Positions 1 to 7,981 of a stretch of 64,000 bases of DNA are shown piece by piece. The stretch is from Nanohaloarchaea archaeon SW_7_43_1 (lineage in GTDB: Archaea; Nanohalarchaeota; Nanosalinia; Nanosalinales; Nanosalinaceae). A program made the translations under genes and the position numbers. The DNA lies in the NCBI GenBank assembly GCA_003009795.1, contig PXPE01000001.1:384739-448738 (forward strand). Reading direction: 5' to 3'. Under the pieces are notes generated by a model. It had not been told where the DNA came from. It ran no database searches and worked only from the letters and a program-made list of their open reading frames with translations. The stretch's first letter is position 1. Every line of letters begins with the position of its first letter.

Positions 1-861
1 GATTTCAATACTGATGATGTGGTGCATCAGATCGATGCTTCAGATGGTAGTCAAAGCTGGACTTATACCGGTAATGATGCACTTGTAAATTGTGTTGCTG
101 TAGGTCCGAATGGTGATTACGTGTATAGTGCCACAGGCAGCTTTACTGATGCTGATGTTCAGGTAGATAAGATTAATGTATCGGGTCCCACTCGAAGTTG
201 GAGATATACCGGTCACTCTTTTGCTGTCGATAGTGTTGATGCGGGTCCGAATGGTGAAAATGTTTACAGTGCTGCTAGGGATGATGAGGTTCATCAGTTA
301 GATGTCAGTGATGGTAGTCGGAATTGGAGATATACCGGTCATGGAGACAGTGTAAATGATGTTTCTGCTGGTCCGAATGGTGATTATGTTTATAGTGTTT
401 CTGATGATAATGAGGTTCACCGGATTGATGTGAACAATCCTAATCCTGCAGACTGGAAATATACCGGTCATTCTGATTATGTACGTGAAGTTGCTGTGGA
501 CCCTGAGAATAATTATGTGTATAGTGGTTACGATGAGGTTCATCAGTTAGACATCACTGATGGCAGTCGGAACTGGAGATATACCGGTCATTCTAGCACT
601 GTGAGAGATATTGTTGCAGGCCCTGGGAATAATTATGTTTATAGTGTTTCTGATGATAATGAGGTACATCAGATAAATGTTGATGATGGTAGTCAGGGTT
701 GGGTCTATTCTGGTCATGATAACGCAATTTATGGTGTTGGTGTTGGTCCGAATGGTAAGTATGTGTATAGTGGTTCAACCGGTAATGAGGTGCATCAGAT
801 CAGTAGCATTGACCAAGGCGCAGTGGCTTACTGGGATGGCGATGACTGGGCAGGATTTTAA
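1..861 (+). CDS. Repeat-rich beta-propeller protein, 3' part only
   Basis: The reading frame is open from base 1, so the gene begins outside the window and only about 286 residues are visible. It consists of six to seven tandem units of about 40-44 residues, each with a core like Y-T-G-H, a GPNG(D/N)YVYS strand and a D(D/N)EVHQID strand, which is the layout of WD40/PQQ-like propeller blades. The last residues (YWDGDDWAGF) are aromatic and acidic and look like a capping strand. No catalytic motif is visible. Such propellers usually serve as binding platforms or surface/virion proteins; a role as structural protein of a provirus or as a cell-surface adhesin is possible but not shown. The repeats are also conserved in DNA (the motif around 'gatataccggtca' recurs every ~120-130 bases), so unit number may vary between strains. 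Confidence 0.75.
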   Translation, partial: DFNTDDVVHQIDASDGSQSWTYTGNDALVNCVAVGPNGDYVYSATGSFTDADVQVDKINVSGPTRSWRYTGHSFAVDSVDAGPNGENVYSAARDDEVHQLDVSDGSRNWRYTGHGDSVNDVSAGPNGDYVYSVSDDNEVHRIDVNNPNPADWKYTGHSDYVREVAVDPENNYVYSGYDEVHQLDITDGSRNWRYTGHSSTVRDIVAGPGNNYVYSVSDDNEVHQINVDDGSQGWVYSGHDNAIYGVGVGPNGKYVYSGSTGNEVHQISSIDQGAVAYWDGDDWAGF

Positions 862-877
862 ATCTTAATTTTAACAT

Positions 878-1192
878 ATGATGAGTATGTCAGTCGCGAT
901 TAGAACTAGAAATGTTGAGGAGGATAAACATAGGATTATCTCTTATCACAACAACCCTGAGAAACTATCCGAGGAGGAAAAGAAGAACTCTATTATTGTA
1001 GATCAGCTTCCGGAAAAGGAGAGTAAATCAGGTAAAGTTGCTGAAATGTTTTATAACCCGGAAAACGGTGAGGTCTGGACAGAGTACGAAGAGAAAGAGA
1101 GAAATGACCAAGAAGGTATGGAAGAAGTTGTAAACCTTTTACAACAGATTAACCAACGACTGGAAAGCATTGATCAAAAGATTGAAGACTGA
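878..1192 (+). CDS. Small hypothetical protein with C-terminal coiled coil
   Basis: 104 residues, starting 16 bases after the propeller gene, so probably in the same transcript. The protein is strongly charged; the middle (MFYNPENGEVWTEYEE) looks like a short beta element and the last ~30 residues (VVNLLQQINQRLESIDQKI) form an amphipathic coiled coil. This layout resembles small tail or tape-adjacent proteins that follow fibre or propeller genes in phages, but I do not recognise the family. Several ATG codons lie close together (ATG ATG AGT ATG), so the start may be up to three codons further in. Confidence 0.55.
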   Translation: MMSMSVAIRTRNVEEDKHRIISYHNNPEKLSEEEKKNSIIVDQLPEKESKSGKVAEMFYNPENGEVWTEYEEKERNDQEGMEEVVNLLQQINQRLESIDQKIED

Positions 1193-1365
1193 TTACGGAG
1201 TATTGAAAACAAGATTCTTTTTTATTATTGATTCGTTTATTATTTTGCTGCCATTTTATAGGTTACAGCACTGAGCTTGAGGGCTTGGTTCATCTTACAT
1301 GTTCAAATGCATAATTTCAGGGCTCAGGGATTACTGATTTAAGACTCGAGTAATAAAATTTGATT

Positions 1366-1641
1366 ATGTCAGAACCTGAAATTGCCTCAACGGAAGATAA
1401 TCTCGGCGGAGAACCCAGGCTCAAAGACACCAGAATCGGTGTCTCTCATATCGTTCAATACTATGAGAATGGTTGGAGTATTGATAAAATCTCTCGGGAA
1501 CTTGAGCTTGAACCTCTTCAAGTTGTGAAGGCCCTGGAATTCTACTACAGGCATCCGCAGGAGATAAGAGGTATAATCAGGGATCGGAAGAGCCGTGAAA
1601 GTTCCTTAGAAAACGAGAAAGCAGCAGCCGAAAAAGCTTAA
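1366..1641 (+). CDS. DUF433 family antitoxin-like protein
   Basis: 91 residues with the DUF433 signature: GGEPRLKDTRIGVSHIV followed by a helix-turn-helix-like stretch (YYENGWSIDKISRELELEP) and LQVVKALEFYYRHPQEI. DUF433 proteins are small DNA-binding antitoxins usually paired with DUF5615 PIN-like toxins, and exactly such a partner, truncated, follows at 1655. ATG at 1366 is preferred over an in-frame TTG six bases earlier. The C-terminal tail (RKSRESSLENEKAAAEKA) would be the toxin-contacting region. With a broken partner this antitoxin may now be an orphan. Confidence 0.8.
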   Translation: MSEPEIASTEDNLGGEPRLKDTRIGVSHIVQYYENGWSIDKISRELELEPLQVVKALEFYYRHPQEIRGIIRDRKSRESSLENEKAAAEKA

Positions 1642-1654
1642 GTTGAGATATAGA

Positions 1655-1963
1655 ATGTCAGAGGTTTCTTTTCTGTTTGATGAACACATTCCTTCAAGCG
1701 TGGTTGAAGAACTAGAAGGTAGAGGTGTGGATGTCAAAACAGTATATGATATTGATCTTGAAAGCACTCCAGACTCTAAAATTTTAGAGTTCGCTGAGCA
1801 GGGTAGTAGAGCTATTGTTACTCAAGATTCTGACTTTCTTGAGTTAGATGGAAAACAGCATTCAAAGATTCGATCACCTGAACACACCCAACGAGCTCGG
1901 GAACTTGTTCGAAACATTCATCCACAACTTCCTCAAAACAGAGACACGGCACACAAGACTTAA
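1655..1963 (+). pseudogene. DUF5615 PIN-like toxin, truncated and joined to foreign sequence
   Basis: The first ~70 residues match the DUF5615 (Mut7-C/PIN-like) fold: FLFDEHIPSSVVEELEGRG, then AIVTQDSDFLEL with the acidic residues expected at the nuclease site. A normal member continues for another ~40 residues with a conserved glycine and hydrophobic core; here, after DGKQHSKI (about base 1866), the frame runs into the 3' end of an unrelated ATPase gene read in the wrong frame. The toxin is therefore probably inactive. It follows DUF433 by 13 bases, the usual antitoxin-first order. Confidence 0.75.
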
Positions 1964-2223
1964 TGTAAAATACTGGTGGACCAAGTCCCGGGCAGAAGTG
2001 GATTTTGTCCTGACCGCTGAAAACAAGGAAAAACTACCTGTAGAAGCAAAATACAGAAGGCTAAATGAACCCGAGGTTACCAGGTCACTGCGCAGCTAAA
2101 AAAAAGCCGGAAAAAGCGGTAATCGTCAACCTCTCACTCGAGGAAACCAGAGAAATAGAAGGAACATCAGTAGAGTTCATACCTTACCACAAACTCCTTT
2201 TCAGCTCGTCCATCACCTCTTAG
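1866..2223 (+). pseudogene. C-terminal fragment of an AAA/DUF4143 ATPase, frameshifted
   Basis: Read in the frame starting near 1866, the sequence gives NELGNLFETFIHNFL, VKYWWTKSRAEVDFVL and PVEAKYRRLNEPEVTRSLRS, the nuclease-like (PD-(D/E)XK) C-terminal domain of archaeal DUF4143 ATPases. After an in-frame stop at 2097-2099, next to a run of eight A, the next frame continues with PEKAVIVNLSLEETREIEGT and VEFIPYHKLL and stops at 2221-2223, which is the family's normal ending. The N-terminal AAA domain is missing. This is a relic with both a 5' truncation and an internal frameshift. It differs clearly from the intact relative at 5521-6843, so it is not a recent copy of it. Confidence 0.75.
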
Positions 2224-2350
2224 AACGTGACATGCTTGTTTTTGACTATTTCGATGTTTTCCTGTGTTTCTAGATATTTCTGCAGGATGTTTGGGATAGG
2301 TGGGAATAATTATCCAAAGGTTTTTATTCTTGTGGGTGTACTTGTGGATT

Positions 2351-2566
2351 ATGAGTAAGAATATCACGATTTCAAATGATGCGTATCACTTTTTGAAGAA
2401 GATTAAAGGCGATGAGAAAAGTTTTTCAGACGTAATTCTTTCGTTGAAAGGGAAAAGAGCTGATGTTATGAAGTATGCTGGATCTATGGAAGAAGCGGAT
2501 TTGCAAAGCGTTGAGGATGTCAGGGAAGATATGAGAGATGACTGGAATGAAAGGGAGATAGCATGA
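2351..2566 (+). CDS. vapB: VapB-type antitoxin (UPF0330-like)
   Basis: 71 residues: KNITISNDAYHFLKKIKGDEKSFSDVILSL is the N-terminal DNA-binding half typical of UPF0330 archaeal VapB antitoxins, followed by an acidic, probably disordered, toxin-binding tail. I chose ATG at 2351 because the family begins a few residues before the (K)TI(T)(I/L)S strand; the open frame upstream lacks similarity. An AT-rich tract (ggtttttatt, about 2319-2328) lies about 25 bases before the start, at the position expected for a TATA box of a leaderless transcript. The stop overlaps the next start by four bases (ATGA), so antitoxin and toxin are translationally coupled. Confidence 0.85.
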   Translation: MSKNITISNDAYHFLKKIKGDEKSFSDVILSLKGKRADVMKYAGSMEEADLQSVEDVREDMRDDWNEREIA

Positions 2567-2940
2567 TTGGCGTTGATACTTCATTCCTGATTGACTTTTT
2601 CAACGGTGAAGAAGATGCCGTTAAACGGATGGAGGAACATAAGGATGTCGTCCATATCTCCGAGAACGTGGTCTACGAGTTTATGTGCGGCAACTTAGAC
2701 AATAATGAGGTTGAAAAATTTCTAGGTTTCGTATCTCATTTTCCGACTGTGAGTTTTGACAGGGATTCGGCCATAAGGTCTTCGGAGATTCTCAGAAATC
2801 AGAAAAGAAACGGCACAAGGATATCACATCCTGATACCATGATAGCTGGATCATATCTAGGCCATGAGGTAAGCAAAATTGTCACAGGGAATACAAGTGA
2901 TTTTGAAAATATTCAGGATCTAGAAGTATTGGAGTACTGA
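2563..2940 (+). CDS. vapC: VapC-type PIN-domain ribonuclease toxin
   Basis: 125 residues with the PIN layout: first acidic strand MIGVDTSFLIDFF (D5), a middle Glu in VVYEFMCG, then HPDTMIAGSYL and the last acidic site VTGNTSDFENIQDL. VapC toxins cut tRNA or rRNA when free of their antitoxin. The gene is coupled to the upstream VapB by an ATGA overlap. Length is normal for the family and all four acidic positions are present, so this pair looks intact. Confidence 0.87.
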   Translation: MIGVDTSFLIDFFNGEEDAVKRMEEHKDVVHISENVVYEFMCGNLDNNEVEKFLGFVSHFPTVSFDRDSAIRSSEILRNQKRNGTRISHPDTMIAGSYLGHEVSKIVTGNTSDFENIQDLEVLEY

Positions 2941-3399
2941 TGTATAGTTAGAATTTTTCCTGTATTTCAAGGTTTCTGTAACGGATGTTTACAGCAAATT
3001 TTGTTTAAATTTGGCTCTTAAGGTAACAGATTATTTCAGATAGTGTCTTTCTCTGAACCCGTACTGAATACATTGATAGTGCATGTACTCCTATCTCTAC
3101 CTTGAATACATGCTTGAGGTACTGCTCCAGCTCGGGTTCGGAAGCGCCAACCACTTATTTACCCGGGGATCGGTGAGTCCCACCGATGTAGGACTCAGGT
3201 ATTGCCGTAAAGAGTTGGTCTAATTCCTAACAAGAAAATTCCCCTACTATTTGCCGAACGCATTATGCATTTAACCCTACTAAATTATCGATAGGTATTC
3301 AAGTTCTTCCCCCCACTCGCATTAGCGTATTCAGAGAGGTATGCTGGTGTAGGCAGCGAACTCACCGAATAGCTGAAATCAGGACGTCAGTGTCTGGTA
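2941..3399. other. 460-base stretch without a clear gene; strong inverted repeats
   Basis: No ORF of convincing length on either strand. The centre is richer in G+C than its surroundings. A perfect 7-bp stem at 3169-3175/3181-3187 (ATCGGTG, CACCGAT) closes a 5-base loop; the segment GAGTCC (3175-3180) is complementary to GGACTC at 3191-3196, allowing a pseudoknot or a switch to another hairpin. A second hairpin pairs 3081-3087 with 3107-3113 (GCATGTA/TACATGC). A TATA-like tttaaattt lies near 3003. I looked for the conserved cores of SRP RNA and RNase P RNA and did not find them. It could be an unknown ncRNA or the worn remains of a mobile element. Confidence 0.35.
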
Positions 3400-3654
3400 C
3401 TATTCTCTTGCCCATTCTACTGCATCATCAATTTCGTCCCGACTGACTTCTTTATCATTTAAACGGTCTTGAACCTTCTCGCTTAATCTTTCATACTCTC
3501 CTTGAATGTCCAGGTTGACCCTCTTAAACATCATACCGTCTTCCATTGATATGGCGATAAATCGGTCCGAAGGTTTGAAACCTGTTTCTTCCCGTATTTC
3601 TTTAGGAACCACCAACTGTTCCTTCGGTGACATTTTCACAACTTCATCGTTCAT
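3400..3654 (-). CDS. AbrB/SpoVT-type antitoxin, no partner seen
   Basis: 84 residues. The N-terminal half (VVKMSPKEQLVVPKEIREETGFKPSDRF) is a swapped-hairpin AbrB/MazE DNA-binding domain; the C-terminal half is a charged helix (QGEYERLSEKVQDRLNDK and EIDDAVEWARE) of the kind that holds a toxin. No toxin gene follows on the same strand within the next 450 bases, and the gene upstream lies on the opposite strand, so it is either an orphan antitoxin or a stand-alone regulator. Confidence 0.75.
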   Translation of the reverse strand: MNDEVVKMSPKEQLVVPKEIREETGFKPSDRFIAISMEDGMMFKRVNLDIQGEYERLSEKVQDRLNDKEVSRDEIDDAVEWARE

Positions 3655-3758
3655 GACAGTAAAACAATTAAACAGTTAAACTCTCAAATCTTGCTCAAGC
3701 CCGGAAACGCCAGTGACCTACATAAACACTTAAAAATGTGTCTACACATATTATTTTC

Positions 3759-4019
3759 ATGGCCAACGTTACCGTTACAGTACCAGAAGATTTCAAGGAG
3801 AGAATGTCTGAGCACCAGGAAATCAATTGGAGCGAAGTAGCCCGTGATGCATTCGAACAAAAAATTGTCGATCTCGAAACCATCGAACGTCTGAAAGACT
3901 TCGAAGTAATGGACGAAATAGCGGAAGGCAGCGATCTCACGGAAGAAGAAGCAGCTGAGATAGCAGAAAAGATCAACGAAGATATGAGAAAAGATTTCCT
4001 CGGTGACCGAAAGGAGTGA
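3759..4019 (+). CDS. RHH-type VapB-like antitoxin
   Basis: 86 residues. MANVTVTVPEDFKERM and NWSEVARDAFEQKI form a ribbon-helix-helix; the rest is a long acidic helix (TEEEAAEIAEKINEDM) for binding the toxin. The start at 3759 is the ATG just before the beta strand; an upstream in-frame GTG at 3738 adds residues without similarity. The end overlaps the next gene's GTG start by four bases (GTGA). A TATA-like 'acttaaaaat' lies about 25-30 bases upstream. Confidence 0.8.
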   Translation: MANVTVTVPEDFKERMSEHQEINWSEVARDAFEQKIVDLETIERLKDFEVMDEIAEGSDLTEEEAAEIAEKINEDMRKDFLGDRKE

Positions 4020-4429
4020 AACTGGTTGCTGACTCAAATATACTGATCTCAGCGTTCATTTCCGATTCAACAACCCGTCAACTAGTCAAAGACCTCGAAG
4101 CCGAAATATATGCGCCAGACAAACTCAAAGAAGAAGTCGGTAAATACGACGATCTAATCCAAAATAAATCCAATCTCACCGAACGGGAACTGGAGCATCT
4201 TAAAAACCGTTTATTTGACCACGTCAACTTCATTGAGACAGAGCGTCTCGAGCCTTACCAAGGCAAAGCATCAGAAACAATTGGAAATATCGATCCTGAT
4301 GACGCAATATTTATAGCCGCAGCATTAGCCATCAATGCCACAATTTGGAGTGACGACACCGACCTTCAACAACAAGACCAAGTACCAATCCTAACCACTA
4401 CAGAACTCCTGGACCTACTAGAACGCTAA
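4016..4429 (+). CDS. PIN-domain toxin (VapC-like)
   Basis: 137 residues, GTG start. The PIN acidic sites are visible: KLVADSNILISAF (D6), the middle region KEEVGKY, DPDDAIFIAAAL and IWSDDTDLQQQ. This subgroup, with the order D-S-N-I-L-I-S-A and the DPDD motif, is a common archaeal PIN type. Translationally coupled to the RHH antitoxin at 3759. The pair looks intact. Confidence 0.83.
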   Translation: MKLVADSNILISAFISDSTTRQLVKDLEAEIYAPDKLKEEVGKYDDLIQNKSNLTERELEHLKNRLFDHVNFIETERLEPYQGKASETIGNIDPDDAIFIAAALAINATIWSDDTDLQQQDQVPILTTTELLDLLER

Positions 4430-4461
4430 ACTTATTAACTTACCAAACCGTAGTATTGTAT

Positions 4462-4668
4462 ATGGCTTTCCTTGGACCACCGGAAATTTTACTTGTTGTG
4501 ACTGCTTTAGTTGCTTTAGTTCTTGGACCTAAGAAGCTTCCTAAACTGGCTCGTTCGTTAGGTGAGTCGAAGAAAGAGTTTAAGAAGTCGATGAAGGAGG
4601 CTGATGAGGTTCATGAGGAAATTAATGAATCTGCGGAAGAAGTGACTGAAGTAGATAATAATGAATAA
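4462..4668 (+). CDS. tatA: Sec-independent translocase subunit TatA
   Basis: 68 residues: a short N-terminal membrane helix (PEILLVVTALVALVLGP), the hinge glycine-proline with KKLPKLARSLGESK as the amphipathic helix, and an acidic tail. This is the TatA/E layout; TatA multimers form the twin-arginine protein-conducting path in the cytoplasmic membrane for folded proteins. ATG at 4462 is taken instead of the TTG at 4456. It overlaps tatC by eight bases. Having a Tat system in a small genome fits a halophile, where folded export is favoured. Confidence 0.9.
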   Translation: MAFLGPPEILLVVTALVALVLGPKKLPKLARSLGESKKEFKKSMKEADEVHEEINESAEEVTEVDNNE

Positions 4669-5353
4669 GCAGCCTGTTGAGCAACACCTGATTGAACTGA
4701 AGAAAAGGTTGAGAAACTCTTTGTTAGCCTTAGCCGTTGCTACAGTCGCCGGCTTTATGTATTCCCCAACTATTCTTGGATGGCTTCAAAAGGATCTATC
4801 ACTCAGCCTTCACGCATTAACCGCCTATGAAGTTTTTTACACCAGGATCAGTATTGCCTTACTTTCCGGACTTGTAATAGCGCTTCCATTCATTGCTTTA
4901 CAATTGTTGAAGTTTGCTCAACCCGGTTTAAAGCCGAGAGAGTACAGGGTGGTAAGAAACTATCTTCCTTTCTCCCTGATTCTTTTCTCTGTCGGAGCTG
5001 TTTTCTCCTACCATTTTGTTGTTAAATCGGCTCTAAGCTTTTTCTCGACGATGACCCGGACATCCGATGTTACAGCGGTTTGGGGGCTTCAAAACACGAT
5101 TGGTTTTGCAGTCAAGCTTTCAGCCTTCACCGGTTTAATGTTCCAGCTCCCGGTTATCTCAGTTGTACTTGCCAGCGCCGGCATCATCGATAAAGAGATG
5201 ATGGTAGAACACCGAGGCTATTTCGTGGTAGCTATTCTCTTACTTTCAGCAGTCGCCACTCCACCCGATATAATTACACAGATCCTCGTCACATTACCTG
5301 TTCTGGGGCTTTACCAGGTCAGTATCTGGCTGATAGGGAGATACGAGCATTAA
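4661..5353 (+). CDS. tatC: Sec-independent translocase subunit TatC
   Basis: 230 residues with six predicted membrane helices. The start, VEQHLIELKKRLRNSL, is the conserved TatC cytosolic N-terminus (HL.EL+.RL), and ALPFIALQLLKFAQPGLKPREYR and FQLPV are also characteristic. TatC binds the twin-arginine signal peptide and recruits TatA. Coupled to tatA by overlap, giving a minimal two-gene TatAC system. Confidence 0.93.
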   Translation: MNKQPVEQHLIELKKRLRNSLLALAVATVAGFMYSPTILGWLQKDLSLSLHALTAYEVFYTRISIALLSGLVIALPFIALQLLKFAQPGLKPREYRVVRNYLPFSLILFSVGAVFSYHFVVKSALSFFSTMTRTSDVTAVWGLQNTIGFAVKLSAFTGLMFQLPVISVVLASAGIIDKEMMVEHRGYFVVAILLLSAVATPPDIITQILVTLPVLGLYQVSIWLIGRYEH

Positions 5354-5520
5354 CTCTTACTATCAGACCATACATTCTTGATCCGCAACTTCATTAGAAA
5401 CTTGTCTGAACTTTTGATATCTCAGAAATTGCAGAGATATGTTAGGAAAAAAACTGGAAAAGTTATCAATCCGTTTTGTTGGGAAGTAAATATTTAAAGA
5501 TTATTTCCTTATGTAGAAGT

Positions 5521-6843
5521 ATGGATCAGAGTGTTGTCTCACAGTATCTACGTGACTTTCAGGAAAGAAGTTTACCTGAGCTTACGGACAGAGAGCTTGA
5601 AGTGGCCGATACAGACAAAATTTTGACCATTTACGGTTCCCGGAGGAGTGGTAAGACCTTCTACTTGTTCCAGATAATGAAAGAATTGATGGAAAACGGT
5701 GTTGATAAGAATAGGATTTTATACCTAAACTTTGAGGATACCAAGTTATCTGATCTGGATTACAAGGATATTGAAGAGATTTTGAAGCTTCACTGGGAGA
5801 TATATCCGGATACAAGTGACGGTGAAATGCATATTTTCTTAGATGAGATTCAGACCGTAGAGAACTGGGAGAAGGCTGTGAGAACTCTTCATGACAGAGG
5901 TTTTGAAAATATTTATGTTACAGGCTCTTCGGCAACGCTTCTAAGCAAGGAAATAGCTACAGAGCTGAGAGGCCGTACTCTTTCATACTTGATGCTGTCG
6001 TATTCTTTCAGAGAGTTCTTGAAGCAGAAAGGTTTCCCAGTTGAGAACTATCCACAGCTCAGCTCCAGAGAAGAAGCCAGGATTAAGAACCTTCTAGAAG
6101 AGTATCTCGAGTGGGGAGGATTTCCTGAAGTGGTGAAGGAGGAAAATGAGAATGTAAAGACCCAGATTCTTCAGGAATACCGTCAACTGACGCTGTATAA
6201 GGATCTTGTGGAACGGCATAATGTAAAGAATGAGAAAGTACTGGATACACTTTTCAAGCATCTTTACTCGTCTTTCTCAGCTCCTTTCAGTCCTCACAAC
6301 TTTTACAATACCCTCAAATCTCAAGGAATCAAAGTGGGGAAGGAAACCGTTTACAACTATACTCACTACATGGAGGAGACTGTAGGAGTGTTTATGTTGG
6401 ATAGATGGCATCCCTCCGCTAAAACCAGAGAAATGAGCCAGAAAAAAGCTTACCTACCGGATACAGGTTTTGGAAATCTCTACACAGCTTTTTCCGATAA
6501 GAAAAGCCAGTTACTGGAAAACATGGTGTTCATGCATCTGAAAAGACGGCAAAACACTTACCCAGGTGAAGAAATCTATTGCTGGAAAAATGACACCCAA
6601 GAAGAACTGGATTTTCTTTTAAAGCAGAAAGACGAAGTAAAATCTTTGATACAGGTAAGTCACAGCATGGAAAACGATCAAATACGAGAAAGAGAGCTCC
6701 GGGCACTGAAAAAAGCAAATAAATCATTGGAATGCTCCGATCTCAGGATTATAACCTGGGATACCGAACAAGAATTACAGGCCAACGGAGAGACAGTTCA
6801 GGTTACACCTGTCTGGAAATGGATGATGGAAAACAATCTATAG
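5521..6843 (+). CDS. AAA ATPase with C-terminal DUF4143 domain
   Basis: About 440 residues. Walker A is TIYGSRRSGKTFYL near residue 38, Walker B is MHIFLDEIQTVENWE, sensor-1 is VTGSSATLLS, and RGRTLSYLMLSYSFREFL follows, all typical of the archaeal AAA_14 family. The second half carries a winged-helix segment and the nuclease-like DUF4143 region (NMVFMHLKRR, CWKNDTQEELDFLLK). The cellular role of this very common archaeal family is not established. ATG at 5521 is preferred; a TTG 45 bases upstream would add residues lacking similarity. A second, ruined member lies at 1866-2223. Confidence 0.85.
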   Translation: MDQSVVSQYLRDFQERSLPELTDRELEVADTDKILTIYGSRRSGKTFYLFQIMKELMENGVDKNRILYLNFEDTKLSDLDYKDIEEILKLHWEIYPDTSDGEMHIFLDEIQTVENWEKAVRTLHDRGFENIYVTGSSATLLSKEIATELRGRTLSYLMLSYSFREFLKQKGFPVENYPQLSSREEARIKNLLEEYLEWGGFPEVVKEENENVKTQILQEYRQLTLYKDLVERHNVKNEKVLDTLFKHLYSSFSAPFSPHNFYNTLKSQGIKVGKETVYNYTHYMEETVGVFMLDRWHPSAKTREMSQKKAYLPDTGFGNLYTAFSDKKSQLLENMVFMHLKRRQNTYPGEEIYCWKNDTQEELDFLLKQKDEVKSLIQVSHSMENDQIRERELRALKKANKSLECSDLRIITWDTEQELQANGETVQVTPVWKWMMENNL

Positions 6844-6909
6844 ATTACCTAATTCAAACGAATCATATCTTCAACACAGAAATTTAGTCTAGAGTATCAA
6901 TTGAGTATT

Positions 6910-7278
6910 TTACTTGACATATTCGACTTCCTCCTTATCCTCAAACTTTTGGTCGCCCGTAAGGAACTTGAGATTGTTCTTCCCTGCAAGAGTGTAACCC
7001 ATGCAGTCAACGTAAGAAAGCTGTTGTTCCTTGTTTTCGAATTTGATGTTCGCCGCCGCCATCAGATCTTCCTCTCTAGTCTCGATAAGATTATAGTTTA
7101 GTTTGTTCAGGACTTCTTCAGCTTTATTCCTATCATACTGTCTCAGTAGATAATAGCTAAATTCATAAATGTTGTATAGCGAAGTTATAATCGGTTCTCC
7201 ATGATATTTTCTATAGTTCTCCTTACCTTCCACCATTTTTATTATAGCGTATGTATCAAAGAAATAGTCAGCGTTCAT
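6910..7278 (-). CDS. vapC: PIN-domain toxin (VapC-like)
   Basis: 122 residues. NADYFFDTYAIIKMV gives the first acidic PIN site, EFSYYLLR the second, SYVDCMGYTLA the third and LTGDQKFEDKEEVEYV the last. It is downstream of, and overlaps by 11 bases, an AbrB-type antitoxin on the same strand, the standard antitoxin-toxin order. Looks complete. Confidence 0.83.
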   Translation of the reverse strand: MNADYFFDTYAIIKMVEGKENYRKYHGEPIITSLYNIYEFSYYLLRQYDRNKAEEVLNKLNYNLIETREEDLMAAANIKFENKEQQLSYVDCMGYTLAGKNNLKFLTGDQKFEDKEEVEYVK

Positions 7279-7489
7279 GGTGCTTCCTCAATTCATCTTT
7301 AGCTTCTTGGGCATCTAAATCCCAGTCCGATAAGATTCCAAAAACTTCATCATCCGGCCTCTTAAGCTTCTTAATATCCACTATAACAGTATCATTTGGC
7401 TCTATTTCTTCCTCTTCTACAGCTTTTTTCGGAATCCTGACGCCTATTGAGTTACCCCATTTCTTTGCCTCAGTCTCGATCTCAGTCAT
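7268..7489 (-). CDS. AbrB/MazE-type antitoxin
   Basis: 73 residues. TEAKKWGNSIGVRIPKKAV is the classic AbrB/MazE DNA-binding signature (KWGNS.G+RIPK), followed by EPNDTVIVDIK and a polar C-terminal tail (LDAQEAKDELRKHHER) that should neutralise the toxin. Paired with the PIN gene at 6910. Such complexes repress their own promoter, here in the ~125 bases between 7490 and 7616. Confidence 0.85.
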   Translation of the reverse strand: MTEIETEAKKWGNSIGVRIPKKAVEEEEIEPNDTVIVDIKKLKRPDDEVFGILSDWDLDAQEAKDELRKHHER

Positions 7490-7615
7490 GTATAATTATG
7501 TATAACTAGGATTTAAGTAGTTTTCCAATGTCCACGTGAACCGAGTCAAAAGCGCCTGATAGCCATAAATGCTGGCGGGGCAAATGACTTAATCTTTTGA
7601 CATCATCAAACTTCC

Positions 7616-7900
7616 ATGAATCTTACAGAATCCGATAAAAAGGCTATCAAACGGATGTTAAGCCGAGAAGAAGCAGCACAGGTATCGGTTTTCGGTTCCT
7701 ATGCTAGAGGAGAAGCTGATACTGACAGCGATATTGATATACTGGTTGAGTTCTTGGATGAAAAAAGCCTGATGGAAATCTCCAGGATTGAGCGAGAGCT
7801 CTCTGAAGAGCTTGGTACGGATGTTGATCTTGTGACCGAGAAAGCACTTCATCCATTGATAGCTGAACGGATAGAGACGCAGGAGCTCCTGATAGCTTGA
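7616..7900 (+). CDS. MNT-domain nucleotidyltransferase (minimal, MntA-like)
   Basis: 94 residues with the nucleotidyltransferase core SVFGSYARGEADTDSDIDILVEF (GSxxRG...SDxDxxV) and the third acidic residue in TDVDLVTE. In MntA/HepT systems such proteins are antitoxins that add AMP to a HEPN ribonuclease. No HEPN gene follows this one directly; the next locus is a broken MNT plus HEPN pair, so this gene may be a solitary antitoxin. Confidence 0.82.
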   Translation: MNLTESDKKAIKRMLSREEAAQVSVFGSYARGEADTDSDIDILVEFLDEKSLMEISRIERELSEELGTDVDLVTEKALHPLIAERIETQELLIA

Positions 7901-7981
7901 AAAACCGTAATCTAGTTTATTGACTTCTTTTTTACGCCCATAGTTACGAATTATAAAAGACTGCTAGCCTAGCTTAGTTCC

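Noticed and set aside
2941-3399. SRP RNA or RNase P RNA in the structured gap
   Set aside because: Neither the SRP helix-8 core nor the RNase P GAGGAAAGTCC-type core is visible on either strand.
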